Positions 32,696-43,022 of a stretch of 64,000 bases of DNA are shown here, in pieces (the stretch's first letter is position 1; every line of letters starts with the position of its first letter). A program made the translations under genes and the position numbers. The stretch is from Mauremys mutica (lineage: Eukaryota; Chordata; Testudines; Geoemydidae), in the NCBI RefSeq assembly GCF_020497125.1, contig NC_059075.1, positions 35,686,003 to 35,750,002 on the forward strand, read 5' to 3'. The notes under the pieces are model-generated. The model saw only the letters and a list, made by a program, of their open reading frames with translations, was not told where the DNA came from and ran no database searches.

Positions 32696-33950
32696 GCTGT
32701 TTATCTTTAGGGACAACCATATTGATCTCACCACTGTCTATACATCTGCCTGTATTTCCAATCTACTTGTAATGTCCTATCATCGAGGTATCTAGGTGCT
32801 CAACTCTATTGATGATGCCACCAAAACAGTTAGCAACAGTTGTGGGGATGTTTTTTCTGAGGTGGACTTTTGTTGGCTAAGAACTGGGCTGATGGCTGAA
32901 CCTGAAGCCCTGCATTCATTTTAAATACCATAGGCTCATCAGCAGCTATCAGATGATAATTATTTTGGTCACTACTGATGGGATTTTTGTTGCTTTATGT
33001 CACAATTTCTGACAATAATGAAATACTCTGAGTTTTCTCACTGTTTTCTTCAATTCTTTGTCTCTTTTCCTGGGGCTTGAGCCTGAGGCTGAAAAGTATC
33101 TGTGATTAATTATGAGCAAAACTGCCAATAGCAATGCTAACTCAGGGATTCCTAAGTGCCAATAGATTAGGTATATTTAACTCAGTGGTAAATGAGAAGT
33201 CAGCAGAGAGCAGACACAGGGTTGCTGCACCACCCTGACCAAACTCTCTATTTTATCAGTCATCTGTGGTCATTGCCTTTGCTTTGCTTAAAATGTAAAG
33301 AAAATAAACCTTCTTACTTTATTATTTTCCTTGTGTAAATTTTGGATTAATGTACAGCTTGGGTTTATCTATGAATAGCTGACCAACAGGTAAATAAAAC
33401 TGGGGGGAAAGCCAAGAAATGCTTCCCCACTACCCTAGAGATTTGCAAATGAGTTGCAGAAAAGGGCAATGCACAAATGACCTAAAACATTGGTTTTCCT
33501 AAGGGATGATTGATGGCCCAATTCAACTGTGGTGCCCAGAATGAGTGCTCAGAAAACACCTACACATAAATACATAAAGGCATTTTATATTAAAAAGAAA
33601 AGATACATAGAAGGAGGATGGATTTTTAGGGTTTATTAAATAAGTATGTATAATTATGTATTGTCCTTAATTACATAATCTCAAAGTGCTTCACAAATTA
33701 CTGTTATTCATATTTTGTAATAAATGTATTACGTGTTCCACAGATATGCAAAAAACTAGTTCATTCATTTATTCATTACAATAAAGGACAGGTTCCTGGG
33801 TTATTGCATTCTAAATTAAGGCAAGTTACAGAAGGATAATACCTATTCTTTAAAAAAATATGTAAACTCTAATTACATAATCTGTCTTGAATATAGAGAA
33901 GTATTATTATAATATCACAGAAAGGTAAACTGAGGCACTGTCTGCCTAAG
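32696..33950. other. Gene-free stretch
   Basis: AT-rich, no gene or transposon end recognised. The part at 33665-33720 (TAATCTCAAAGTGCTTCACAAA) resembles an ancient SINE tail. Confidence 0.4.
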
Positions 33951-33954
33951 GTGC

Positions 33955-34278
33955 TGTTGATTACCATAGTACCTGAACACCTCATAATTGTAATGTATGT
34001 ACCCTTACAACACTCATGTGAGGTAGAGAAGTCCTAATATCACCACTTTACAGCTCAGGCACAGAGACTAAATGACTTGCTCAAGGTCACCCAGGAACTT
34101 TGTGGGGGAGCAGGGAATTGAATCCATGTCTCCCAAATCTAAATGTAGTGGGCTGAACTCTGGACCATGCTATTTCTCATACTGATAGGTACTGAGAAAT
34201 ACCACTGAGAGGTTGCCCAAAGTTATGCAGTGAATCAGTAACAGAGCTGGAAGCAGAACCAAGGACTCCTGACTCTAC
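33955..34278 (-). mobile_element. MIR-like ancient SINE relics
   Basis: 33955-34180 reads, on the minus strand, like a MIR/CORE-SINE. On the plus strand one sees CTTTACAGCTCAGGCACAG, GACTTGCTCAAGGTCAC, then GCAGGGAATTGAATCCA, which are the complements of the conserved MIR core and tail. 34200-34278 (GCAGTGAATCAGTAACAG, AGGACTCCTGACTC) is a second, similar piece. Both are diverged, as expected of an old family. Confidence 0.65.
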
Positions 34279-34615
34279 GGCTATATCTACAGCTGGAGCT
34301 GGGGATATGATTCCCTGTATCAGTAGACATGCTCTCACTAACTCCCATCAAGCCAGTGCATTACAAATATTAGTGTAGCCACAGTAGCATGGGCAGTGTC
34401 AAGTGGAGGCACAGGATGGCCACCCTAAATATGTGCATAAAGGGTCCATCTGGGTTTGTACTCGGAATGGCTAGTCCCCATGCCATCACTGCTTCTACCA
34501 GTGGGTACCATTGCTACACTACTATTTTTAGTGTGCTAGCTCAATATGAGCTAATGCAGGTATGTTTGCTCAAGCTGGGACTCACACCCCCAACTCCAAG
34601 TTATAAATGTAGCAC
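34279..34615. mobile_element. PIF/Harbinger-type MITE, eroded
   Basis: Left end GGCTATATCTACAGCTGG; right end eroded (TATAAATGTAGCACTAA). The interior motifs CTATTTTTAGTGTGCTAGC and GGTATGTTTGCTCAAGC match the MITE at 32360-32668 along its length. Confidence 0.72.
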
Positions 34616-35595
34616 TAATTCACTTGCTCTACCTATTGCCCATTAATCAAATAAGAGCCAGTTGAAACAGGGATGAATTTCCAGATATATTAGTTTGAGC
34701 TGTCTCTAAAGATCAGGAAAAAAAAATTGTCCACTCCAAAATCTGATTAACCTATAGAGGCACTGAGATTGTTCTTGTATTGTAATCCAGATGATATATT
34801 TGTATGTGTTCAACAGAAAAATTGCCCTTCAGTTGATTAACTAAATTATTACATACTTTTGCAATGATGCCAAGAGAGTGGGGAAAAGGCAATGGTCCTT
34901 CAAGACATTTAGAAGCAATAAAGCCCACACACGAAGACACTGATCTTAAAATGGCCTTGAGTATGAAGAAATTCTGTTTATCCTGACATTTTCAAAATCA
35001 GGATCAAAACAGATGTATTCTCTGTAGTCACTAATGTTGGCAATTACATTTAGTTGCCTATGAATGCATATTGCACAATTTGCAGTTATTGAACAAACCA
35101 GGAGAACTATTCTGGGAGTTCCTATTGTGTGTGGGAAGCTCAGCAATTCTGCTTTCTACACACACTAGCTGAGTTCTTAGCTCTCCTTTCCCTCCCCAAC
35201 TCATTACAAAAAAAGGCACTTTTTCCCCCTTTTCTTCTTCATCTCTTTTCTCTTGTCTTCTGTTCTACTTCATTTATTTTTATAACAAATCACAGGGATT
35301 TTTGACATTACAAACCAGACTGTATTTGCAGCAGCGATGGGCTTTAAGTCCAAGCATATAGACCTGTATTTAAATTTTCCTGAAGCCAACAGAGGCTCAA
35401 ATCTCAGGATTAGATTTGACCTATTGGCCACTCCTAGGCACTAGTCAACTTCAGAGCTTCCCATAGTTTGGGATGTTAGGTTCTGGGGGTCTGGTTCATG
35501 TCTCTCTCTACTGTTTATTGCATGAATGTATGTTGGAGAGTTTCACTCCCTTCTTTGTCTCCGTCTCATTTCTCCAGCTATCACGCCTCTCCTGC
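34616..35595. other. Gene-free stretch
   Basis: AT-rich, no recognised gene or repeat end. Confidence 0.4.
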
Positions 35596-36329
35596 TCTTA
35601 TAGAACCATTATAATGTAGGGTTAGAAGGGATATCAACCCGTCATCGAGTCCAGCTGCCCTCACAGAAGCAGAACCAAGTAAATCTAGGCCATTCCTGAC
35701 AGGATCCAACCTGTTTTTAAAAACCTCCAATGATGGTGATTATACAACCTGCCTTGGAAGCCTATTTCAGAGCTCAACTATCCTTATAGTTAGAAAGCTA
35801 GTTCCTAATAGTTAACCAAATCTCCTTTGCTGTAGATTAAGTGCATTACTCTTGTCCTACCTTCAATGGACATGGAGAACAATTGATCACCATCCTCTTA
35901 TAATATATTTGAAGACTGCTAATGAGTCCCCCCGACCCCCAAGTCTTTGTTTCTCAATATTAAACATGCCCAGATTTTTTAACCTTTCCTCATAGGGCAG
36001 TGTAGTGGACCCTCACTCTCCATGCGGAAGGAGGCCCCTCATTCACATTGCTTCTGGGCTTGCCACACCGTCTAGAGGTCACAATGGGAGGTCTCAAGGC
36101 ATAGGCCATCTCTTGGTTGGGCTTGTCTGGCCAAGGCACGAAGCTGCAGAAGGGTCTAGAGAAGCCCTGGGAGTGAGAGGTACCAAACGCCAGGGACACA
36201 GTAGAGTAGGGTGGGCCTGCATCCCCCTGCCACCCCACCCTGGCCTTTGTCTCCACCCCTAGGTGGAGCAAGGCCCTGCAGATCCTCTAGTTCCCAGCCC
36301 CACAATAGTGCTGGGCACCAAACAGTCAT

Positions 36330-36720
36330 GGCCAGACTTTAGCCTGGGCTTGGGGAGGCAGGCTCAAGCTGCCAGCAATTAAACACAGCCTACCGGGGCT
36401 GGCTTTGGCCAGGGTGGGGCTCAGGCCTTTCGCCAGGCAATCACAGTTCATGGAGCTGGTGCGGGCCTGGGCTTGTGGAGGCTCATGTAACCCTCCAAAA
36501 CATCTGTTAGTCTATAAGGTGCCACAGGACTCTTTGCTGCCTCAACTAAACACAGTCTCATGGCTGGCTTCAGGTCACCAGCAATGCAACAGTCCACAGG
36601 TGGGCTGGGGCCTGGGCTTGAGGGGGCTCAGGCTGCTGGCAAACAAACAGTCTCGTGGCTGGCTTTAGCCTGGGTAGGGCTCAGGCAGCCAGCAAAGCAA
36701 CAGTCTGTAAGGAATCTGGT
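36330..36720 (+). repeat. Degenerate minisatellite
   Basis: At least four diverged repeats of a unit with GGCTGGCTTTAGCCTGGG, GGCTCAGGC, GCCAGCAA and CAACAGTC blocks, of about 70-100 bases each, interrupted by the TTAGTCT-family scrap. Confidence 0.65.
36497..36540 (+). mobile_element. Scrap of the TTAGTCT retroposed family
   Basis: Matches the right arm of the hairpin at 6725-6794 closely (CTGTTAGTCTATAAGGTGCC then CAGGACTCTTTGCTGC). Confidence 0.8.
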
Positions 36721-36989
36721 AAGGGCAGGAGCTTCCCTGCGAAGTGTAGGGCGTTGGCCACCCCAGGGTGGGGTGGCAGGGGGATGTGGGCCCACCCTAT
36801 TCTACTGTGTCCCTGGCGTTTGGTACCTCTCACTCCCAGGGCTTCTCTAGTTCCTTGGGGTATGCCACGGCTGGCAGTCTGGGCCACTCCCAATTCTGCG
36901 GCTAGGGGACAGCCGAGTGTTGGTTCCCCTGCCGGGTATGGCAGAAGTGTCCTTCTCCTCCACAGATTCCACACCAACTGACCTGCAGG

Positions 36990-37262
36990 CAGGGGCGGCT
37001 CTAGCCATTTCGCCTCCCCAAGCACAGCAGCACGCTGCGGGGGGCGCTCTGCCAGTCGCCAGTTCCGCGGCTCCGGTGGACCTCCCGCAGGCGTGCCTGT
37101 GGATGCTCCACCAAAGCCGCGGGACCAGCAGACCCTCCACAGGCACGCCTGTGGGAGGTCCACCGGAGCCGCCTGCCACCCTCCCGGCGACCGGCAGAGC
37201 GCCCCCCGCGGCATGCCGCCCCAAGCGTGCGCTTGGCAGGCTGGGGCCTGGAGCCGGCCCTG
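36990..37262. mobile_element. hAT MITE (CAGGGGCGGCTCTAG family) inside the LTR-like element
   Basis: Starts CAGGGGCGGCTCTAGCCA and ends GGAGCCGGCCCTG. Exact 8-bp duplication CCTGCAGG (36982-36989 and 37263-37270). The GC-rich, mirrored interior includes GTGGACCTCCCGCAGGC, also in 26650 and 44861. Confidence 0.93.
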
Positions 37263-38690
37263 CCTGCAGGGCCTTCCTCTTATACTTCTGGCCCCACCCT
37301 AGCACGTCCAGTGCGGGGGGCGGGGAAGGCTAGGCTCCACCCACCAAAGGGCATGTAGTGGACTCTTGCTCTCCCGTACAAAGGGAGGCCAATTGCCCTC
37401 ACTACAGCCAGGTTTTCTATATCTTTTATCATTTTTTTGGTCTCCTCTGCAGTGTCTCTAAATTGTTCAAATCTTTCCTAAAGTGTGGTGCCCAAAATGG
37501 AACACTGTACTCCAGCCTCACAAGTGTATAGTAGAGAAAGACAATTAGCGCCCGTGTTTTACATACAACACTCCAGCTAATATACCCCAGATTGATATTA
37601 GCCTTTTTCTTCACTGCATCATACTGTTGACTCATATTCAGTTTGTGATCCAGTATCACCCCCAAAATCTTTTCAACAGTACTACAATGTAGCCAGTTAT
37701 TTCCCATTTTGTAGTGGTGTATTTGATATTTCCTTCCAAGTGAAGTACTTTTCACTAGACTTTATTGGATTTTATCTTGTTGAATTCAGACAAATTCTCC
37801 AGTTTGTCAAGATTACTTTGAATTCTAATCCTTCTCTCCAAAGTGTTTGTAACCCTTCTCAGCTTAGTGCCATCCACACATTTTATAAGTTTATTCTCCA
37901 TTCCATTATCCAAGTCACTATTAAAAGTACTGAATAGTACTAGAAACAGGACTGTTTTCTATGGGAACCCACTCTTTGTGTATGGTCTTTCAACCAGTTG
38001 TGCACCCACCTTAGAGAAATTTCATCTAAGCCTGCATTTCCCTAGGTTGCTTATGAGAATGTCATATGGGACTATGTCAAAAACCTTACAAAAATCAAGA
38101 TGTATCACGGCTACTGTTTCTTCCCTATCTACTAGGTCAATAACCCGACCAAAGAAGGCAATTAGGTTGGTTTGGAATGATTCATTCCTGATAAATCCAT
38201 GCTAGTTATTTCTTATGACCTACTATCCTCTAAGTGCTTACAAATTGATTGATACCAGGAAAGATACTGGAACAAATTATTAAACAAAGTTAGGCTCATG
38301 GGTCTTTACACTGTTCTTTGCCTATTTTTGCTCATATTCCTTCCTCCTGGTTGTTAATATTAATTCTGTTGAAGATTGAAGCAAAATAGGCATTGAACAC
38401 CTCAGCCTTCTTGATGTCAGCAATTATTAGCTCTCCTCTGCTAAGTAGAGGATCTACACTTTCCTTCATTTTCTTTTGCTCATAATGTATTAAAGAACCT
38501 CTTCTTATTGCTTTTTATGTCCCCTGCTAGGTGAAACTCATTTTGTACCTTAGCCTTTCTGATTGTATCCCTGTATGCTTGTGCTATTCGTTTGTACTCC
38601 TCCTTAGAAATTTGTCCTGTGTCCACTTTTTGTAAGATACCTTTTTGATTTTCATGTCATTAAAGTGCTCCTGAGGGAGCCTCTTCCTAT

Positions 38691-39190
38691 TCTTTGTCTA
38701 TTCTACCTTTTTCTCTTCCTCCACTCTCTCATCTCCCTTTCATCTAGCAACCCACCCAAGCCATCCCCAGTTCTTTAGTTCCACATTTATAGCTCCCATC
38801 AGCTTTCACAGACTCCCCTTCCATCTAATCTATCTGGATGTCTATTTAAGTCTAATGCACTAATCACCTTGGTATGTAGGGCTGAAATATATAAAAAAGA
38901 GATTGGGTTTCTGCAGCACCCTGTTATCTATGGGCCAGGAGGTGGAATTTCCCTTGGTCCCTCCTTCCATTGAGGACAGTCTTGTGCAGACTAATATATC
39001 TTGCAAACTATTCTAAGGAATGCAAGACATAGATTCCTTCTTATCTTCTGTAAGTGAGGATTTCAAAGTCAGAAGCTCTTCACCAAAAATACTTCATCTC
39101 CCAGCATGGCAAGTTTTGTCCTGGGCACCACCAGCTTCATCATCAGCCCTGTTGAACTGTTCTCAGGATGATGTGGAAGGAGATGCCTTT
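38691..39190. other. Gene-free stretch
   Basis: CT-rich start, then AT-rich; no gene seen. Confidence 0.4.
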
Positions 39191-39194
39191 AGAC

Positions 39195-39700
39195 CAGAAG
39201 TCCCCAAAGTGTGGAACATGCCCCCCTAGGGGGGCATGGAGGAACATCTGGGGGGTGGCCCTAGCCAGCCCCCCAGGGGCAGAGAGGGAGCACCACCCAG
39301 CCCCTCCCCACCCCCAGCTCTGTTCCGGTCATGCCCCCAGCTGCGTCCCTGGCTCTGTCCCTAGCCTCGGCGTGGCTCCACTCCCAGCCCCGCACCATCC
39401 CCCAGCCTTAGCCGCTGGCTGCGGCTCCATTCTCAGCCTGGGGCCAAGGCAGGGGGCAAGCCCAGGAGTGGAGCCACACCTGGCTTTGAGCCTGGCTGTT
39501 CCCCCCCCTCCTCCCCCGCAGCCCAGCTGCAGCTCTGGCCAGCCCCTAGCCTTGGCTCGTGGTTGCGATCCTGATCCCAGACCCACCTTGGCCCCAGCCT
39601 TGGCCTCCTTACTCCATCCATGTCTCTCCTTCCTTGGTGCTGCGGCCCCGCTCCCAGCCCCAGCTGGGGCTGAAGACAGGGGCAAAGGGGATGTAACCCT
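39195..39700. mobile_element. GC-rich hAT/Charlie-like relic
   Basis: The start CAGAAGTCCCCAAAGTGTGG resembles the CAGTGGTTCCCAAAC termini of Charlie-like hAT elements and is followed by a CCCCCCTAGGGGGG palindrome. The body is a C-rich low-complexity region of CCCAGCC and GGCTCC repeats. I found neither the opposite terminus nor a target duplication, so the right limit is only a composition change. ORFs on both strands are not genes. Confidence 0.5.
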
Positions 39701-39802
39701 TAAACCCATGACTTTGTAATAACCATCTTCCCATCTCTCTTCTACCCCCACATCCCTCTTCATTCAGCATCTTACAAATGTCTCAAAAGCAGCATTGGCA
39801 GT

Positions 39803-40603
39803 TGTCATAGGTCTCACCCCACTTGGAGCTGTTGGGTTCCAATGTGGGGACCTGCACTGGTTTCCCTCTAAACTAAAATCCTAGTTTAGATCTAGTAAAA
39901 GCTGCCACCACTCAATCAGGTATGTGGATTGAGACACAGTCCTTCCCCAAAATCCTAGGGAATTCCAAGAGCCCCAAATCCATGGAGTTCTTACACCCAG
40001 GAGAAATAAACCATTCCCCCCTGCTTCCTCCCCTCTCCCTTTTCCTAGGAGAGACACCGGGATTTAACTACAGAGGGATACCTCCCACTCCCCTTTCCGA
40101 GAGAATCCACCCAAAGAAAGATCAACCAAGTCCTTAATAGAAAAGAATTTATTAAAGAATAAAAAGAAAAGTCACTGTCTCTGTAACCAAATTGGAACAA
40201 TATACAGGGTCTAAACTTATCAATCTCTGGAGAGAATTCCCCCTCCCCCTTTCTTTCTCAGTGAAAGCAAAGTAACAGCAAACAGGAATAAAGAATTTCC
40301 TTCAGCCAACACACAATTGCAAATATAGAAAGCAACTCAAAAGATTAATCCACCTTTCTAATTAATACTCACTATTAAATAGTAGAAATTACTCCAGGAG
40401 AACTTGGAGACATGACTGACCTCTCTTAGAGCCAAAGAGAGCTCTGAGCAAACAAGGAACACAGACAAAGGCTTCCCTCCACAGAGATTTGAAATTATCC
40501 TGTTCCTTGATTGGTCCTCTGGTCAGGTGTTTCTCAGGTTACTGAGCTTGTTAACCCTTTCCAGGGAAAAGAGACCTTAACCCTTATCTGTTTATTTATG
40601 ACA
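39803..40603 (-). mobile_element. Solo LTR of an endogenous retrovirus-like element
   Basis: 801 bp beginning TGTCATAGG and ending TTATGACA, so TG..CA with TGTCATA/TATGACA inverted tips. Exact 5-bp target duplication GCAGT at 39798-39802 and 40604-40608. The orientation call is minus: on that strand the LTR starts TGTCATAAATAAACAGAT and has an AATAAA polyadenylation signal at 40148-40153. There is no internal retroviral region, so it is the product of LTR-LTR recombination or loss. Confidence 0.85.
40148..40153 (-). promoter_or_regulatory. LTR polyadenylation signal AATAAA
   Basis: On the minus strand, AATAAA lies in an A/T-rich part of the solo LTR, about 345 bases before its 3' end at 39803. 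This is far from the end, so the assignment is tentative. Confidence 0.4.
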
Positions 40604-40608
40604 GCAGT

Positions 40609-41995
40609 GTTCAGCAGAAGTTCACTGCAACCATCTCCCTGACCAACCTCTTTCCTCCAGCTTCTATGTACACCTTTTCCCCTCAAACTGATGCTGGGGT
40701 CTCACATTTTCTCTCCTCTAATTCTCCAGTCCTTTCAACTCTATCCCTTTCAGCCTCCTAACCTCCCTAGGAGATGTTAAATGCTAACTTTCTCACCCAC
40801 CCACAGCTGCAGCCTTTCCTCTGCCCTTCTTCCATGCAGGTAGTTAGTCAGCAAGTACAGCCACTCTCCATTTACTTTTCTGCTCTCCCTCTGGTTTCCA
40901 CTCTCCACATTTTTCTGTGCACCTAAAGACAGTTTTGATTTTCATTCAGCAAATGCTAAATAAATTTGATTTGCATAACATACCCTTGAAAGTAATTTCA
41001 ATTGGAACTGATTATGTGTTTACAGGGGGAAGGAGCAGGGGGAAAGTGGATTGCAATAACAAGCCTGTGTTTTATCAGAAGAAAAGCCACCTTTTAGCTT
41101 GTTTGACAAACCCACATCTTGGCATTTCAACACTATTCTGCATTTCTGAATAGACATTTGAGCATAAATCGTTTTTATTATAGCGTGCAGTATGTTTGAT
41201 AATAAACTTTTAAACGCTATTTATTGTGCTACACATACAAAACTATTACCTTTTGGTTAACAGCAATAGTTCATTCAGTGACAAATAATGATTTCAATAA
41301 AGAACTATGGGGAACATTTGATACTCCAGGAAAACATAACAGTACTTACTGATTGATGCCTCCTCCCCCATCCTCTGTAACACATGATGAACACATTCTA
41401 TCTTTTCTCTGGCAAGGGCTAATTATTTTTCCCCCTGCAGTTGTAAAACAAATTTCACTGCCTGACCAACAATTGTCTACACAATTCAGTCAGACATAGG
41501 AAGAATGAAAACAAAAAAAATCCCCCAAATCATAGCCCCTGTATATCCTAATGCTGGAACATAACTAACATCCCTCAGGAGTTCTGTCTACTGAAGGGTG
41601 TGGGCCTCACACAGCACACTCAGCTGCCCAAACTGGAAAAAAAATATTTCACACAGAACAGAAAGAAAATGATGGTGTTTTTCTGCCAGGAAGGATAACA
41701 GTTCATTCTCCAACCTAAGGGGTTCTTTGACGGAGTGTGATCTAGTGCTTATAGCAGTCGGGGCTGGTAGCGCTCTCTCTGCTGGGTCACATCATCCCAT
41801 TGGTTAGAGTGGTGGAGTGCAGTTTCATTACCAAAGCAAACTTCTGAGAGGGTCCCAGAGTTTCACAGAAACTATATTTTGTGCTTTTCCCATGCCCCCC
41901 CACACACACACTTTATGTGCAATTGTCTTCTGAGGGAGGCGGCAATCTTTACTCTGGGGGATTAGCCTGCTGACCCCATTGGGACTGAAGCACTC
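40609..41995. other. Gene-free stretch
   Basis: CT-rich to 40920, then AT-rich. 41735-41830 (TGATCTAGTGCTTATAGCAG, CATTGGTTAGAGTGG) looks like degraded heads of MIR/tRNA-type SINEs. No gene. Confidence 0.4.
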
Positions 41996-41999
41996 ACAG

Positions 42000-42257
42000 A
42001 AAAAAAATAGTGGGTGCTCAACGCCCACTAGCCACCCAAGAATCAGCTATTTGGTGGTGTGTGGGAGACATTGGGGGGAAGGGAGAGCGGGGCGGGAAGA
42101 GGTGGAGCGAGGACGGATCACTGGGGGAGGGCGGAGCAGGGGCGGGAAGAGGTGGAGCGAGGGTGTGGCATTGGGGGAAGGGGTGGAGTGGGGATGGGGC
42201 CTCGGAGCAGAGCGGGGTGAAGCACCCATCCAGAAAAATGAAAGTCAGCACCTCTGA
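42000..42257 (-). mobile_element. GC-rich DNA-transposon relic (GTGCTGACTTTC terminus)
   Basis: The right end, read on the minus strand, is CAGAGGTGCTGACTTTCA, the terminus of a common reptile nonautonomous element. The interior is G-rich with a twice-repeated block GGGCGGGAAGAGGTGGAGCG (near 42090 and 42141). The left terminus is absent. A small piece of the same family is at 50821-50853. Confidence 0.55.
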
Positions 42258-42940
42258 CAGCAGGTAGGCCTGACCCACCCCACAGCAGGCTAGAAGACAC
42301 TCCTGCTCCTCCTGCTGCCAGGTTTTGCCCTCACAGAACAAGTGTGGTTTCCATTATACTGACAATTGCCAGTGTGGCTCACTTTTGTCTGGCTTCCCAG
42401 GTAAGGAGTGAGGCCCATTTGCAGGCAGTGTGAGGGAAGCCAACCCTGCTTTGTAGATGAAGATAATCATATGCCTTTAACCTCAAAGTTTGTCAGTCCA
42501 GAACCTTGCATGAGTTTGTCACTAAACACAAAATAAAATGTGTTATGGAAATACACACATATGCTAACTCTAGGCTAACTATTCTAGCAATGCCAATGCA
42601 GTGTGGTCCTAGAGGCATACATGACAATGTCTTGTTAGTTGCCTCTCTCGCAACTGGCTCAAGTGCTGCTGACCATGCATGCCCTCCTCAAGCAGTGATT
42701 CACCAAGCTACTCCTCCTCCCCCATTTCAGATCTCTGTATAAGACTCACATATTCTGAAATGAGTGTATAATATGTAATATTAATTAGTACTGGGGCCCT
42801 GGGGTGCATGTGCAGCTTTTAGTTGAACTTCCCAGATGAACACTAGCTGGAGTAATAGTCTGATCTTATTGGTGTCCCTTGCCTTCCGTCACCCAATCCC
42901 CTGTCTATGCTTTGCTAACCCACATGTGGCATCCTACCTA
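42258..42940. other. Gene-free stretch
   Basis: No gene or repeat recognised. Confidence 0.4.
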
Positions 42941-42945
42941 ATAAT

Positions 42946-43022
42946 CATACATTTTGAGGACAGCAGGATCAACTACAATCATCTAGTCTCAGCTATGGCA
43001 TAACACAGCAAAATTTTCCCAA
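42946..43022 (-). mobile_element. CR1 LINE 3' end fragment
   Basis: AATCATCTAGTCTCAGCT, ATAACACAGC and TTTTCCCA are the complement of the CR1 3' UTR end. Short and diverged. Confidence 0.6.

Larger units (their letters stand above)
36156..36850. repeat. Inverted repeat, 88-bp arms, 519-bp spacer
   Basis: Arms 36156-36243 and 36763-36850 are reverse complements with three mismatches by my reading (85 of 88). The arms include AGGTACCAAACGCCAGGG. The spacer holds the minisatellite. Confidence 0.88.
36001..37406. mobile_element. LTR-like element (TGTAGTG..CACTACA) inside CR1
   Basis: Begins TGTAGTGGACCCTC and ends CCTCACTACA, with GGCAG (35996-36000) and GCCAG (37407-37411) as a 5-bp target duplication with one mismatch. 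CR1 sequence joins cleanly across it. TG..CA ends and a 5-bp duplication fit a solo LTR of an LTR retrotransposon or endogenous retrovirus. The first 36 bases recur in diverged form at 37354-37389, so the structure may be more complex than a simple LTR. It contains an 88-bp inverted repeat, a degenerate minisatellite (36330-36720), a TTAGTCT-family scrap (36497-36540) and a hAT MITE (36990-37262). No coding region. Confidence 0.65.
35598..38690 (-). mobile_element. CR1 LINE, long minus-strand copy split by an LTR-like insertion
   Basis: On the minus strand it runs from a region upstream of the reverse transcriptase (38690-38360; EYKRIAQAYRDTIRKAK-like and ELIIADIKKAEVFNAYFAS) through the RT core (HGF, FFGRVIDLVDRE-like, FCKVFDIVPYD-like at 38220-38030), the block LGVILDHKLNMSQQ, KKANINLGYI and LEYSVPFWAP (37750-37450) and the 3' UTR (36000-35600). 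Stops and frameshifts occur throughout. 36001-37406 is a later insertion. Around 38254-38286 about 30-40 bases (reading PGKILEQIIKQ on the plus strand) are inverted relative to the rest. Confidence 0.9.

Noticed and set aside
36330..36720. Possible CRISPR-like direct repeats
   Set aside because: Repeat units are diverged, of uneven length and lack unique equal-sized spacers; a vertebrate minisatellite explains them.
36681..37333. Overlapping ORFs of 138-177 codons on both strands
   Set aside because: They span an LTR-like minisatellite and a palindromic GC-rich MITE; the mirrored frames give nearly the same peptides on both strands, as expected for a palindrome.
39168..39763. Proline-rich ORF of 183 codons and its 144-codon antisense partner
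   Set aside because: Low-complexity C-rich repeat interior of a hAT-like relic; no start context, domain or conservation evidence.
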